Shown one piece after another: positions 42,007 through 50,294 of a stretch of 64,000 nucleotides of DNA. The notes under the pieces are model-generated. The model ran no database searches. It was not told where the DNA came from and saw only the letters and a program-made list of their open reading frames with translations. This DNA comes from an uncultured Clostridia bacterium (GTDB lineage Bacteria > Bacillota > Clostridia > Oscillospirales > Acutalibacteraceae), in NCBI GenBank assembly GCA_947166625.1, contig CAMVEX010000011.1, positions 1-64,000 of the forward strand. The letters are read 5' to 3'. The translations under genes were made by a program, and so were the position numbers. Numbering within the stretch: position 1 is the first letter of the stretch; each line of letters starts with the position of its first letter.

Positions 42007-42972
42007 TCAAATCAGATTTACGTCGCCGTCATTTGAGCGGCCGTGGTTATAAAGCGGGCGGTTATCAAGCATTTTTATCTTTTCTGTGAATTCTCCGGGC
42101 TCGACCTTGAAGATCGCATTTGAAAATTCATACATTTTGGCGTCAAGATCATCTATCGCAGAGAGCGCCTGCGCCTCAATGGTCATCGGATATTTCGCCG
42201 CTCCATATTCAGGGATACCGTGATGAGATATGAGCATATGCTCAAGCAGCATTATCGTATCTTCGGATATACCGAGATTTTTGCCCTCCTCGGCGATCTC
42301 GATCGCGCCCATCACAAGATGGCCTACAAGGTTGCCCCTGACGGTATAATCGCCGGGGACTCCCGTCGGGGCGGAATCTATCTCGCGGATCTTTGCGATA
42401 TCGTGGAGTATCACGCCTGCGCAGAGGATATCGTGATTGATATATGTATAAATCCCGCAGACCGCCTGCGCCATGCGCAGCATGGTGAGAGTATGCATAA
42501 GAAGCCCGCTTCTTATCGCGTGATGAAGCGCCTTGGCGGCGGGCCAGTAAATGAGCTTTTCACGGTATTTTTCGAGAATGACCATAACGAGCTTTTTGAT
42601 CTCTTCATCTCTGAAATCTATCACGATCTTTTGGATCTCGTCATACATCATTTCGCCGGGGAGCACCGCCGACGGCACATAATCATCAATCACCACACCG
42701 TCTTCGCTCTTGACGTGGCGCATCATATCGATTCTGAACTGCCTGTCATTATTGAACGGGACATAATCGCCCCTGACCTTGACAAAATCAAAAACATTGA
42801 ATACAACGCCCGGCTTCTCATGATAATCCCACCATTTGGCGTCTATATCTCCGCTGCTGTCGGAAAGCTGAAGCGAAAGGTAGGGCGAGCCCTTTGCCGT
42901 GATTTTTTTCTCGACGGATTTTATGATGCAAAAGCCGTCATATTTCCCCATTGAATTCTGAACGAAATTCAT
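42007..42972 (-). CDS. YhaM-like 3'-5' exoribonuclease (OB fold + HD domain)
   Basis: 321 aa from MNFVQNSM (42972), SD GAGG. N-terminal OB-fold (about 15-95: FCIIKSVEKKITAKGSPYLSLQLSDSSGDIDAKWWD) and a C-terminal HD domain with H-x-H-x-H-D ligands visible in HHAIRSGLLMHTLTMLRMA, GVILHDIAKI and ISHHGIPEYG. Organisation and length match B. subtilis YhaM, which degrades RNA and ssDNA from the 3' end with Mn2+. 12 bp before prmA. Confidence 0.9.
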   Translation of the reverse strand: MNFVQNSMGKYDGFCIIKSVEKKITAKGSPYLSLQLSDSSGDIDAKWWDYHEKPGVVFNVFDFVKVRGDYVPFNNDRQFRIDMMRHVKSEDGVVIDDYVPSAVLPGEMMYDEIQKIVIDFRDEEIKKLVMVILEKYREKLIYWPAAKALHHAIRSGLLMHTLTMLRMAQAVCGIYTYINHDILCAGVILHDIAKIREIDSAPTGVPGDYTVRGNLVGHLVMGAIEIAEEGKNLGISEDTIMLLEHMLISHHGIPEYGAAKYPMTIEAQALSAIDDLDAKMYEFSNAIFKVEPGEFTEKIKMLDNRPLYNHGRSNDGDVNLI

Positions 42973-42984
42973 ATAAGCCACCTC

Positions 42985-44727
42985 TTAAACAGAATATTTT
43001 TCAAAGTATTCCGTGTATATCCGTTTGAATTCTTCGCTCTTGGTCTTGAATTCTCTGAGCGAGGAATGGATATTTATGTTGTAATCGGTCAGATCGATAA
43101 CGGCACCCGCTATGTTGGAGCAGTGATCCGATGTCCTCACAAGATCCGTGAGAATATCCGCCCAGATATATCCGCTCTCTGCCTGGCATTCACCCGAACG
43201 GAGCCTGACTATATGATTTGATCTGAGACGCTCTCCGATACCGTCTATGACCTGTTCGAGAGGCTCAACTCTCTTAGCGGTTTCGATATCGTCATTCACA
43301 AAGGCGATATAGCTCAGAGAAAGGATCTCCGATACGGCGTTCGTAAGGATTTTAAGATCTTTTTGCGCCCCGGCGCTGAATGTGATCTTATTGTTTCTCG
43401 CCTCTTCGATCAGGCGAAGGATATTTTTTGCATAGTCTGCGATCCTCTCATAATCACCGACAGCGCGCATAAGGCCGGTCACCGCGGCGCTGTCTTCATC
43501 GCTGATATGATAAGCGCTGATTTTAATGAGATAAGTTCCTATGAGATCCTCGTATTTATCGGAGCGCTCCTCATCCTCAAGGATCCCTTTTGCCCTGCCG
43601 GAATCATAATTCTCCGTCAGAGAAATTGCGTCATTCATAGCCTCAAGGGCAACGCTCGCCATATCAACGGTAAGCAGCCTGCTCTGCTCGATGGCAAGAG
43701 TGGGAGTCTGGAGGAAACGGTCATCCAGCATCCCGCTGAGCTCTTCACCGGTATTGCCCGGAATGATTTTGACAACCGCTTTTTCGAGGAATCCGCTCAG
43801 CGGCGCCATAATGAACATTGTGATCACATTGAATACGGTATGGACGAGCGCTATGCCGTATAAAGTCCCCGGAGCATTGAATAAAGCGGGGGCAAAAATC
43901 AATTTGACAATTTCAAACACTGTTATAAGCACGGCTGCACCCGAAACATTGAAGAGAAGGTGGGCGAGTGCCGCGCGTTTTGCGCTCTTTGAAGCATTGA
44001 GCGATGATAAAATCGCCGTGATACAGGTGCCTATATTCATACCCATGATTATCGGTATCGCCTTGCCGTAGGTCATACTGCCCGTCGCGGAGAGCACCTG
44101 CAAAACTCCTATCGCCGCGTCACTCGATTGGATCACGGCGGTAAATACCGTGCCCGCAAGGAGCCCTACAAATGGGGAATCAAACGCGGTGAGCACGCTC
44201 TGAAACTTTGGCATTGCCGAAAGACCGGATACGGAGGATGACATGGTTTGCATTCCGGTCATAAGCACGGCGAAGCCGAGCAGGACGGTGCCCGTATCCT
44301 TCTTCTTTTGATTTTTGCCGAACATATAGAGCGCGACGCCTATGAACGCGAGTACGGGAGAGAACGAGGTCGGCTTAAAGAGCTGAATTATCACATTTTC
44401 GCTGCTGATACCGCTCAGAGAAAGCACCCACGAAGTCGCGGTGGTGCCCACATTGGCGCCGATTATAACATTGATCGCCTGAGAGAGCGTGAGAATTCCG
44501 CTGTTAACAAAGCCGACTATCATAACCGTAGTGGCAGACGAGCTTTGTATCAGCGCAGTGATGCCGATGCCGGCAATTATGCCGCCGGACTTGCTCCCGG
44601 TTATTCTGCCGAGCATACTTTTAAGATTTGGGCCGGCCCTGCGTTCGAGCGCTCTGCCCATAACGCTCATTCCGAAAAGGAACAGGCTCAGGCCTCCGAT
44701 GAATGACAAAACGTCAAATAAGGTCAT
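42985..44727 (-). CDS. Na+/phosphate symporter with PhoU-like domain
   Basis: 580 aa from MTLFDVLSF (44727) with SD GGAG; an upstream ATG lies in the leader. Two inverted NptA/SLC34 repeats: GIGITALIQSSSATTVMIVGFVNSGIL and GTVFTAVIQSSDAAIGVLQVLSATG (Q-S-S motifs), with IGANVGTT and MGMNIGTCITAIL. Residues about 370-575 are a PhoU-like helical bundle (TVDMASVALEAMNDAI, DYERIADYAKNILRL). It imports phosphate with Na+, and the PhoU part probably regulates it. First gene of the 14-gene cluster; a leader with possible SD sequestration precedes it. Confidence 0.92.
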   Translation of the reverse strand: MTLFDVLSFIGGLSLFLFGMSVMGRALERRAGPNLKSMLGRITGSKSGGIIAGIGITALIQSSSATTVMIVGFVNSGILTLSQAINVIIGANVGTTATSWVLSLSGISSENVIIQLFKPTSFSPVLAFIGVALYMFGKNQKKKDTGTVLLGFAVLMTGMQTMSSSVSGLSAMPKFQSVLTAFDSPFVGLLAGTVFTAVIQSSDAAIGVLQVLSATGSMTYGKAIPIIMGMNIGTCITAILSSLNASKSAKRAALAHLLFNVSGAAVLITVFEIVKLIFAPALFNAPGTLYGIALVHTVFNVITMFIMAPLSGFLEKAVVKIIPGNTGEELSGMLDDRFLQTPTLAIEQSRLLTVDMASVALEAMNDAISLTENYDSGRAKGILEDEERSDKYEDLIGTYLIKISAYHISDEDSAAVTGLMRAVGDYERIADYAKNILRLIEEARNNKITFSAGAQKDLKILTNAVSEILSLSYIAFVNDDIETAKRVEPLEQVIDGIGERLRSNHIVRLRSGECQAESGYIWADILTDLVRTSDHCSNIAGAVIDLTDYNINIHSSLREFKTKSEEFKRIYTEYFEKYSV

Positions 44728-44730
44728 ATA

Positions 44731-44800
44731 TGCAAACTCCGAATCATCTGTGTTTGCTCCTAAAGGCAAAGAGGGAAAGAATCGCTTCGGCCTTCGGAGC
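44731..44800 (-). promoter_or_regulatory. Leader of the Na+/Pi symporter mRNA with SD-sequestering pairing
   Basis: Within the predicted leader, CTCCGAA (44793-44799, read on minus) is complementary to TTCGGAG (44737-44743), which contains the SD of the symporter. Between them TTTGC (44766-44770) and GTTTGC (44732-44737) can each pair with the same GCAAA (44753-44757). Mutually exclusive pairings like these suggest a translational switch, but no known riboswitch class was recognised. Confidence 0.45.
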
Positions 44801-44846
44801 CGTCATTTTTGTTTACCCTGCACATCGGGCACACAATATCAGTCTG

Positions 44847-44875
44847 ATTTTATCATATAATATTAAAAAAGTAAA
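44847..44875 (-). promoter_or_regulatory. Promoter of the 16-kb minus-strand cluster
   Basis: TTTACT (44870-44875), 17-bp spacer, TAAAAT (44847-44852) on the minus strand. Predicted start near 44840 gives a leader of about 113 nt. Confidence 0.6.
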
Positions 44876-44919
44876 TAATATTTATTTCGTCTGCGGCACT
44901 TCAAGCGGCATATTTATCC

Positions 44920-44948
44920 TTGCGCCGATTCAAATACCGTGTTATAAT
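44920..44948 (+). promoter_or_regulatory. Extended -10 promoter of the intact MATE gene
   Basis: TGT-TATAAT (44940-44948), perfect -10 with TGN; the -35 TTGCGC (44920-44925) is weak, spacer 17 bp. Confidence 0.65.
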
Positions 44949-44984
44949 CGTGCAGTAATTCTTATGGACTGATACGGAGAAAAA

Positions 44985-46391
44985 ATGAAATCAATCGAAA
45001 ATAACAACGGAATATTACATAAATTTATTGGCGACAGAGCGTTTTACAAGCGGGTGCTCGCCGTAGCCGTGCCCATAATGGTGCAGAGCGGCATCACGAA
45101 TTTCGTAAGCCTGCTCGATAATATCATGGTCGGCAGAGTGGGCACGGAGCAAATGAGCGGCGTCGCGATAGTGAATCAGCTTTTGTTTGTATTCTATCTC
45201 TGCATTTTCGGAGGCTTTGCCGGAGCCGGTATTTTTACCGCGCAGTATTACGGCGCAAAAGACGATGAGGGCATCCGCCACACCTTCAGATACAAAATAT
45301 GGCTCGGCGCGATACTCGTGATCGGCGCGGTAGCCGTTTTCGCTCTTTTCGGCAGGGAACTAGTCGGAACTTATCTGAACGGGAGCAATGACGGCGGAGA
45401 TCTCGACGCGGCGCTCGGCTATGCCCTTGACTACATGAGGATCATGCTCATAGGTCTGCCCGCCTTCGCCGCCGTTCAGGTGTATGCAAACACACTTCGT
45501 GAATGCTCGGAAACGGTGGTACCGATGAGGGCGGGAATTGCAGCGGTCGCCGTAAATCTCATATTCAATTATCTGCTGATCTACGGCAAATTCGGCTTCC
45601 CCGAGCTGGGTGTGAAGGGAGCCGCGACCGCAACGGTAATATCGAGATTTGTCGAGCTGTCCGTAGTGGTGATCTGGGCTCACACCCACAAAGAGAAATG
45701 CGGATATCTCCGGGGCGTTTACGCCACCCTGAAAATTCCCGGCAGGCTCACCGGGAAATACTTTCTGACGGGCGCTCCCCTTCTCATAAACGAAGCTCTC
45801 TGGTCCGCGGGCATGGCTATGCTGACCCAATGCTACTCCGTGAGAGGGCTCAATGTAGTCGCGGGGCAAAACATCGCAAGTACCGTTTCAAATGTTTTCA
45901 ATGTGGTATTTTTTGCCATGGGCGACGCCATCGCGATAATAATCGGTCAGCATCTCGGAGCCGGGGATTTTAAGCGGGCAAAAGATGAAGATAATAAAAT
46001 AATCGCATTTTCGATTTTTACGGCGACTGTTGTCGGCATATTGATCTTTGCGACCTCGCCCCTTTTCCCGAGGATTTACAACACCACTCCCGAGGCCAAA
46101 AGGCTGGCTATGCAGTTCCTCATGGCGCAGGCGGTATTCACTCCGCAGATGGGGCTGCTTCACACCACCTATTTCACCCTTCGCTCGGGCGGAAAAACGG
46201 TGATCACATTCCTGTTTGACAGCGTATTCATGTGGGCGGTCAGCGTACCCGTTGCGTTTATCCTCAGCAGATTCACGGGTATGTATGTGATATGGATCTT
46301 CGCTCTCGTGCAGGCGGCAGATCTGATAAAATGCATTATCGGAGTGATCCTCGTAAAAAAGAATGTGTGGATGAAAAACATAGTTAAATAA
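44985..46391 (+). CDS. MATE-family multidrug efflux transporter
   Basis: 468 aa, 12 TM segments, SD CGGAGA. Family blocks: VLAVAVPIMVQSGITNFVSLLDNIMVGRVGTEQMSGVAIVNQLLF, GGFAGAGIFTAQYYGAKDDEGIRHTF, GVKGAATATVISRFVELSVV, GQNIASTVSNVFNVVFFAMGDAIAIIIGQHLGAGDFKRA. Exports organic cations or other toxins by H+ or Na+ antiport. It is intact, unlike the gene at 1.3-2.7 kb, and belongs to a different branch. Alone on its transcript, ended at 46395-46426. Confidence 0.92.
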   Translation: MKSIENNNGILHKFIGDRAFYKRVLAVAVPIMVQSGITNFVSLLDNIMVGRVGTEQMSGVAIVNQLLFVFYLCIFGGFAGAGIFTAQYYGAKDDEGIRHTFRYKIWLGAILVIGAVAVFALFGRELVGTYLNGSNDGGDLDAALGYALDYMRIMLIGLPAFAAVQVYANTLRECSETVVPMRAGIAAVAVNLIFNYLLIYGKFGFPELGVKGAATATVISRFVELSVVVIWAHTHKEKCGYLRGVYATLKIPGRLTGKYFLTGAPLLINEALWSAGMAMLTQCYSVRGLNVVAGQNIASTVSNVFNVVFFAMGDAIAIIIGQHLGAGDFKRAKDEDNKIIAFSIFTATVVGILIFATSPLFPRIYNTTPEAKRLAMQFLMAQAVFTPQMGLLHTTYFTLRSGGKTVITFLFDSVFMWAVSVPVAFILSRFTGMYVIWIFALVQAADLIKCIIGVILVKKNVWMKNIVK

Positions 46392-46394
46392 ACG

Positions 46395-46426
46395 AACTCA
46401 CGGGTGATAAAAACCCGTGAGTTTTT
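46395..46426. terminator. Terminator after the MATE gene
   Basis: AACTCACGGGT, 7-nt loop, ACCCGTGAGTT, then TTTT: 11-bp perfect stem. The convergent lar/cbi operon ends 10 bp beyond, and may use the same hairpin. Confidence 0.88.
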
Positions 46427-46435
46427 TCATAAGAT

Positions 46436-47152
46436 TCAATTCTGGTATCTGAGCGGAAGCTCAAGGCCGTTTGCCTCAAGCAGCGCTTTATCCGTAAGTA
46501 TCTCTTTCGCGCTGCCGAAAGCACAGAGCCGCCCTTCATTCAGAAGCATAACCTCCCGGCAGGTATCGAGCACAAGATCGAGATCGTGTGACGCGATGAG
46601 CTTAGTCTCGCCGAGCGAATTCAAAATATTTATGAGCATACGCCTGTTTTTGGGGTCAAGCGCCGAAGAAGGCTCGTCAAAAAGGAGTATTTCGGGCTCC
46701 ATGGCAAGGACGGTCGCTATGGCGGCAAGCCGTTTTTCCCCGCCCGAAATCTTATGATTGTAACGGTCGCGAAGGTATGAGATATTCAGCTTCCCGAGCA
46801 CTTCATCAGCCCGTTTTCCGGCTTCCTCGCGGCTCATTCCGTAATTTACGGGCCCGAATATCATATCATCCGAAACTTTGGGCATAAACATCTGATTATC
46901 GGAATTCTGCATCACATAGCCGAGCATTTTGCGTATCCCGGGCAGATTTTTTTTGGCGACTTCGACAGAATTCACCGTGATCCTGCCCTCAAAGGGCAAC
47001 AGACCCGTCAGAGCCTTAAACAGCGTGGTTTTACCCGCGCCGTTGGCACCGATTATCCCGACTGCTGCGCCATCTTTTATTTCAAAATCGAGCGAGTGCA
47101 GAGCGGGCGCGCCGCGATCGTAAGCTACCGTAACATTTTCAAATACAATCAT
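46436..47152 (-). CDS. cbiO: Nickel/cobalt ECF importer ATPase (CbiO/LarO-like)
   Basis: 238 aa. Walker A GANGAGKTT, Q-loop VMQNSDNQMF, signature ISGGEKRLAA, Walker B ILLFDEPSSALDP, switch His in IASHDLDLV. The MQNSD(N/D)QMF segment and overall length are typical of CbiO-type ATPases of group I ECF transporters. Energises uptake with CbiQ and CbiM encoded just upstream (gap 2 bp). In a larBC context nickel is the likely cargo, so LarO is the corresponding name in lactobacilli. Confidence 0.93.
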   Translation of the reverse strand: MIVFENVTVAYDRGAPALHSLDFEIKDGAAVGIIGANGAGKTTLFKALTGLLPFEGRITVNSVEVAKKNLPGIRKMLGYVMQNSDNQMFMPKVSDDMIFGPVNYGMSREEAGKRADEVLGKLNISYLRDRYNHKISGGEKRLAAIATVLAMEPEILLFDEPSSALDPKNRRMLINILNSLGETKLIASHDLDLVLDTCREVMLLNEGRLCAFGSAKEILTDKALLEANGLELPLRYQN

Positions 47153-47154
47153 TA

Positions 47155-47958
47155 TTATCTCCCAATAAGGCTTCCGAGCGCCTCGGTCAGGTTAAAAAAT
47201 CTCGCCGTAAAGATAAGGGCAATCACCGCCGCTGAAATCAGCCATGAAACTGCGCCTCCGGACTGCGGGCGGGTATATTCAAATTCGCCGTTAAATCCCC
47301 TTAACACCATGCTTTCATAGAGCTCGTTTGCCCTGTCGGAGCTTCTGAGAATAAGCTGGCCGAGAAACGACCCCCACGCTCCGACGGCTACGCCTCTGCT
47401 TCCGGGGGAACGCAGGCTGTAAGCGCAGCTCATAACGGACACCTCATCGAGCATAACGGAAATATACCGGAATGTGAGCAAAAGAAGAGATACGAGCATT
47501 TTGGGGATATGAAGCTTTCTGAGCGAAGCGCATATATCTTCTATCTTTGTCGTGGCGGCAAGCAGGAAAGACGCCATCAGAGAAAATACGCCCTTCATCA
47601 TCAGAGTTATCATTGATACAACGCCGCCGCTTATCCGCAGCGAGCCGACGGTAAAGAGTATTTCCCTGTCAAAAACCGGATTGAACAGCCCGACCGCACA
47701 TACAAGCGGCAAAATCATCCTCAGCTTGCGAAAGCAGGTAAAAACGGGGATAAGCGCGAGCTGATAAGCTATCACGGGAAACAGAGCCATCACGGCGAGC
47801 GCCGAAAAATCATATTTCCCGAACGAAACCGTCACCGCTATGTAGGTTACGGTAACGGCGAGCTTTGAAAGAGGGCTCATACGATGAATAAACGAATCTC
47901 CGTGAGCGAGATTTTCAGCGCCGGCCAGTTCACGGCTCGCTTTTTCAGCTTTATTCAT
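47155..47958 (-). CDS. cbiQ: Nickel/cobalt ECF importer transmembrane T component (CbiQ/LarQ-like)
   Basis: 267 aa, about 6 TM segments. DSFIHRMSPLSKLAVTVTYIAVTVSFG is the CbiQ N-terminal block; the coupling helix motif with Ala-Arg-Gly-type residues appears as SCAYSLRSPGSRG and YESMVLRGFNGEFEY. Couples the ATPase to the CbiM substrate component. 20 bp after cbiM. Confidence 0.92.
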   Translation of the reverse strand: MNKAEKASRELAGAENLAHGDSFIHRMSPLSKLAVTVTYIAVTVSFGKYDFSALAVMALFPVIAYQLALIPVFTCFRKLRMILPLVCAVGLFNPVFDREILFTVGSLRISGGVVSMITLMMKGVFSLMASFLLAATTKIEDICASLRKLHIPKMLVSLLLLTFRYISVMLDEVSVMSCAYSLRSPGSRGVAVGAWGSFLGQLILRSSDRANELYESMVLRGFNGEFEYTRPQSGGAVSWLISAAVIALIFTARFFNLTEALGSLIGR

Positions 47959-47978
47959 CGAATTTCACCCTCCTTATT

Positions 47979-49067
47979 TCAATTTGATTTTTTCTTTTTC
48001 GCGGCTCTCTTTCTGAAAAAACCGCCCGCGAAGCAGACTGCGGCGGCGGCGATCGCCACCATAACGGAGCCGACTATACCCGATACGCTTGTGCCGGCGG
48101 GATTTTCGCTATCCGAAGAGAAGGCGTAATCGGGAAAGAACGAAGTTTTATTCTGAATTTTTTCCGCTCTTTCGGCGGCTTTGCTCTCAACTCCGAAATT
48201 CTCTTCGTCAAGCCCCATATTCTCGGAATAACCCGATTCGGAATTTCCGAAAAGAGCCCATTCAAGTCCGTCGGGGTTGCCGCTGGCGAGAAGCGAAACG
48301 CCTCCGCCAACTATCAGAGCGACCGCGGCAATCGTTATCAGCACCGCTTTTACGGAGCCTTTTGACCTCTGCTCATCGGTAATATTTATATCTTTGAGAA
48401 GCGAAGGCCTCGCCTCGCATACAAAGATGAGTATCGCGCTTGTAATAAGCCCTTCCACAGCGCCTACAGCGAGATGTATCGGCTGCATAAGCATAAGGAA
48501 AGAGCCGAAAGGAAGCTCCGTAATACCCGACAGCGAAGTTTCGAGAACGACCGAAAAAGCGCCGAGCTGAAGGGTGATCACACATCCAAGCATTGAGGCA
48601 AGGATTATCTTGACTCTGTTTGCAGATTTGACGGAGGAACTCATCATTTTGCTTCGCATGATCGGCCGGTAAATCAGGAAATACCCGACAAAGCATCCGT
48701 AAAACGCCATATTCCAGATATTCGCCCCGAGTGCGAGCAATCCTCCGTCCGCAAAGAAAAGACATTGGATCGTCAAAATCACGATCATGGACAAAAATCC
48801 GGCGTAAGGCCCGAGCAAGGCCGTCAGCATCATTCCTCCGCACAGGTGACCCGACGACCCTGTGCCCGGTATGGCATAATTTATCATCTGACCCGCAAAT
48901 ACGAGAGCCGCCATTACCGCCATGGTCGGCAGTTTTTTATAATTCGGCTCCTCGCTGAGTTTTTCTTCCTTTTTGAGTTTGTAAATCGAGATCCCGGCCG
49001 TGACCGCCGAGGCGGCATACATTACTCCCGCTACCTGAGGGGAGAGCAGAGCGTCTGCCATGTGCAT
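47979..49067 (-). CDS. cbiM: Nickel/cobalt ECF substrate component, CbiM fused to CbiN-like part (LarMN-like)
   Basis: 362 aa. Starts MHMADALLSPQV: after Met removal His2 becomes the metal-binding N-terminal residue required in CbiM/NikM. Then GSSGHLCGGMMLTALLGPYAGFLSMIVILTIQCLFFADGGLLALGANIWNMAFYGC, all canonical CbiM. Residues about 240-362 add a TM, NPDGLEWALFG (the P-D-G-L-E motif of CbiN/NikN), a soluble stretch and a final TM with a basic end. The fused order matches LarMN of the nickel transporter for lactate racemase. 30 bp after larC. Confidence 0.93.
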   Translation of the reverse strand: MHMADALLSPQVAGVMYAASAVTAGISIYKLKKEEKLSEEPNYKKLPTMAVMAALVFAGQMINYAIPGTGSSGHLCGGMMLTALLGPYAGFLSMIVILTIQCLFFADGGLLALGANIWNMAFYGCFVGYFLIYRPIMRSKMMSSSVKSANRVKIILASMLGCVITLQLGAFSVVLETSLSGITELPFGSFLMLMQPIHLAVGAVEGLITSAILIFVCEARPSLLKDINITDEQRSKGSVKAVLITIAAVALIVGGGVSLLASGNPDGLEWALFGNSESGYSENMGLDEENFGVESKAAERAEKIQNKTSFFPDYAFSSDSENPAGTSVSGIVGSVMVAIAAAAVCFAGGFFRKRAAKKKKSN

Positions 49068-49097
49068 AATAAAATTCCACCTTTCCGAAGCGCCTTA

Positions 49098-50294
49098 TCA
49101 AGGCTGTTGATTTGTCTCATTCAGGCTCTTCAGAATCTCGGCAATGGACACGCCGCTTTCCGCTGCAATGCGGGAAATATCATCGTATTCGTATTTTTCC
49201 TTTGTAACTCCGAAACCGCTCGATATTTTCTTTCTTATATCGCCGTATCGAGTAGCCACCGATTCTTCGGTGCGGCTCAGAGTATATCTGACGCAGTCGG
49301 ATTCTCTGATGCCGATGGTAGATGTATGCCTGAAGATTGCCGAAACGACGGCGTCGCGTTTTTCGCGGCTGCACAGAGCGCAGAAAATAACTCCCGGCCT
49401 GTTTTTTTTCATCCCTGCGGGGATGGTGAAAGCATCGACTGCTCCCGCCTTGAAGCATTCGGCAAGTGCAAAGCCGATTTCCTCTCCGGTCATATCATCT
49501 ATATTGCATTTAAGCTCGGTTATCGAGCCGGTTTCGCCCTCACTTTCGCCGTAAATCGCTCTCACACAGTTTGCGGCTTCAAAATCTTTCTTTCCCATTC
49601 CGTAGCCGACGGCCTTGGCAGAAATTACGGGCATACTGCCGAATTCATCCGCAAAATATCTGAGCAGAGCCGCTCCCGTAGGAGTGCAGAGTTCCGATCG
49701 AATACTCCCCGAATATGCAGGGATCCCTTTGAGGATATTTGCGGTCGCAGGAGCGGGAACGGGAAGTATCCCGTGAGCGCATTTCACCTGACCGCTGCCC
49801 GTATTTACCGGGGAGGCAACGACCCTGCAGGGCATAAGCCGCCTCATAAGAAGGCATACCGCGCCGATATCTGCGACTGCGTCGAGAGAGCCGACCTCGT
49901 GAAAATGAATATGGCCGACAGGCACGCCGTGCGCTTTGCTCTCCGCCTGCGCAAGAATATCATAGACCGCCTTTATATCATTTTTGATTTCCTCATTGGT
50001 ATTGAGAGAGTTTATTATTTTTACTATATCATCGGGGGAAGCGTGACGGTGATGGCCGTGATCATGGTGGGAATGCATATTTTCATCCTCTTCACCAACG
50101 TGAATCCTTACGCTTATATGAGTGCCCTTCACGCCGCATTTAACGCTGTCTTCGGCGATATATTCGACCCCTTCAATCCCGAGAGAATTAAGCTTAGACA
50201 AAGCTTCCTGCCTGTCGGGCATCAATTCATAAAGCGCCGCCGTGAGCATATCCCCCGCGGCTCCCATGGAGCAATCAAGATAAAGAGTTTTCAT
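49098..50294 (-). CDS. larC: Nickel insertion protein LarC (nickel-pincer cofactor synthesis)
   Basis: 398 aa, one uninterrupted frame, whereas in Lactiplantibacillus plantarum larC is split and joined by a frameshift. LYLDCSMGAAGDMLTAALYEL at the start, a His-rich metal-binding segment HSHHDHGHHRH at 74-84, HIHFHEVGSLDAVADIGA, ELCTPTGAALLRYFADEFG, and the C-terminal NIDDMTGEEIGFALAECFKAGAVDAFTIPAGMKKNRPGV. LarC inserts Ni into P2TMN in a CTP-dependent step to give the NPN cofactor. Overlaps larB by 20 nt, translationally coupled. Confidence 0.95.
   Translation of the reverse strand: MKTLYLDCSMGAAGDMLTAALYELMPDRQEALSKLNSLGIEGVEYIAEDSVKCGVKGTHISVRIHVGEEDENMHSHHDHGHHRHASPDDIVKIINSLNTNEEIKNDIKAVYDILAQAESKAHGVPVGHIHFHEVGSLDAVADIGAVCLLMRRLMPCRVVASPVNTGSGQVKCAHGILPVPAPATANILKGIPAYSGSIRSELCTPTGAALLRYFADEFGSMPVISAKAVGYGMGKKDFEAANCVRAIYGESEGETGSITELKCNIDDMTGEEIGFALAECFKAGAVDAFTIPAGMKKNRPGVIFCALCSREKRDAVVSAIFRHTSTIGIRESDCVRYTLSRTEESVATRYGDIRKKISSGFGVTKEKYEYDDISRIAAESGVSIAEILKSLNETNQQP

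Noticed and set aside
49098..50294. Programmed frameshift in larC
   Set aside because: The gene is a single uninterrupted frame here.
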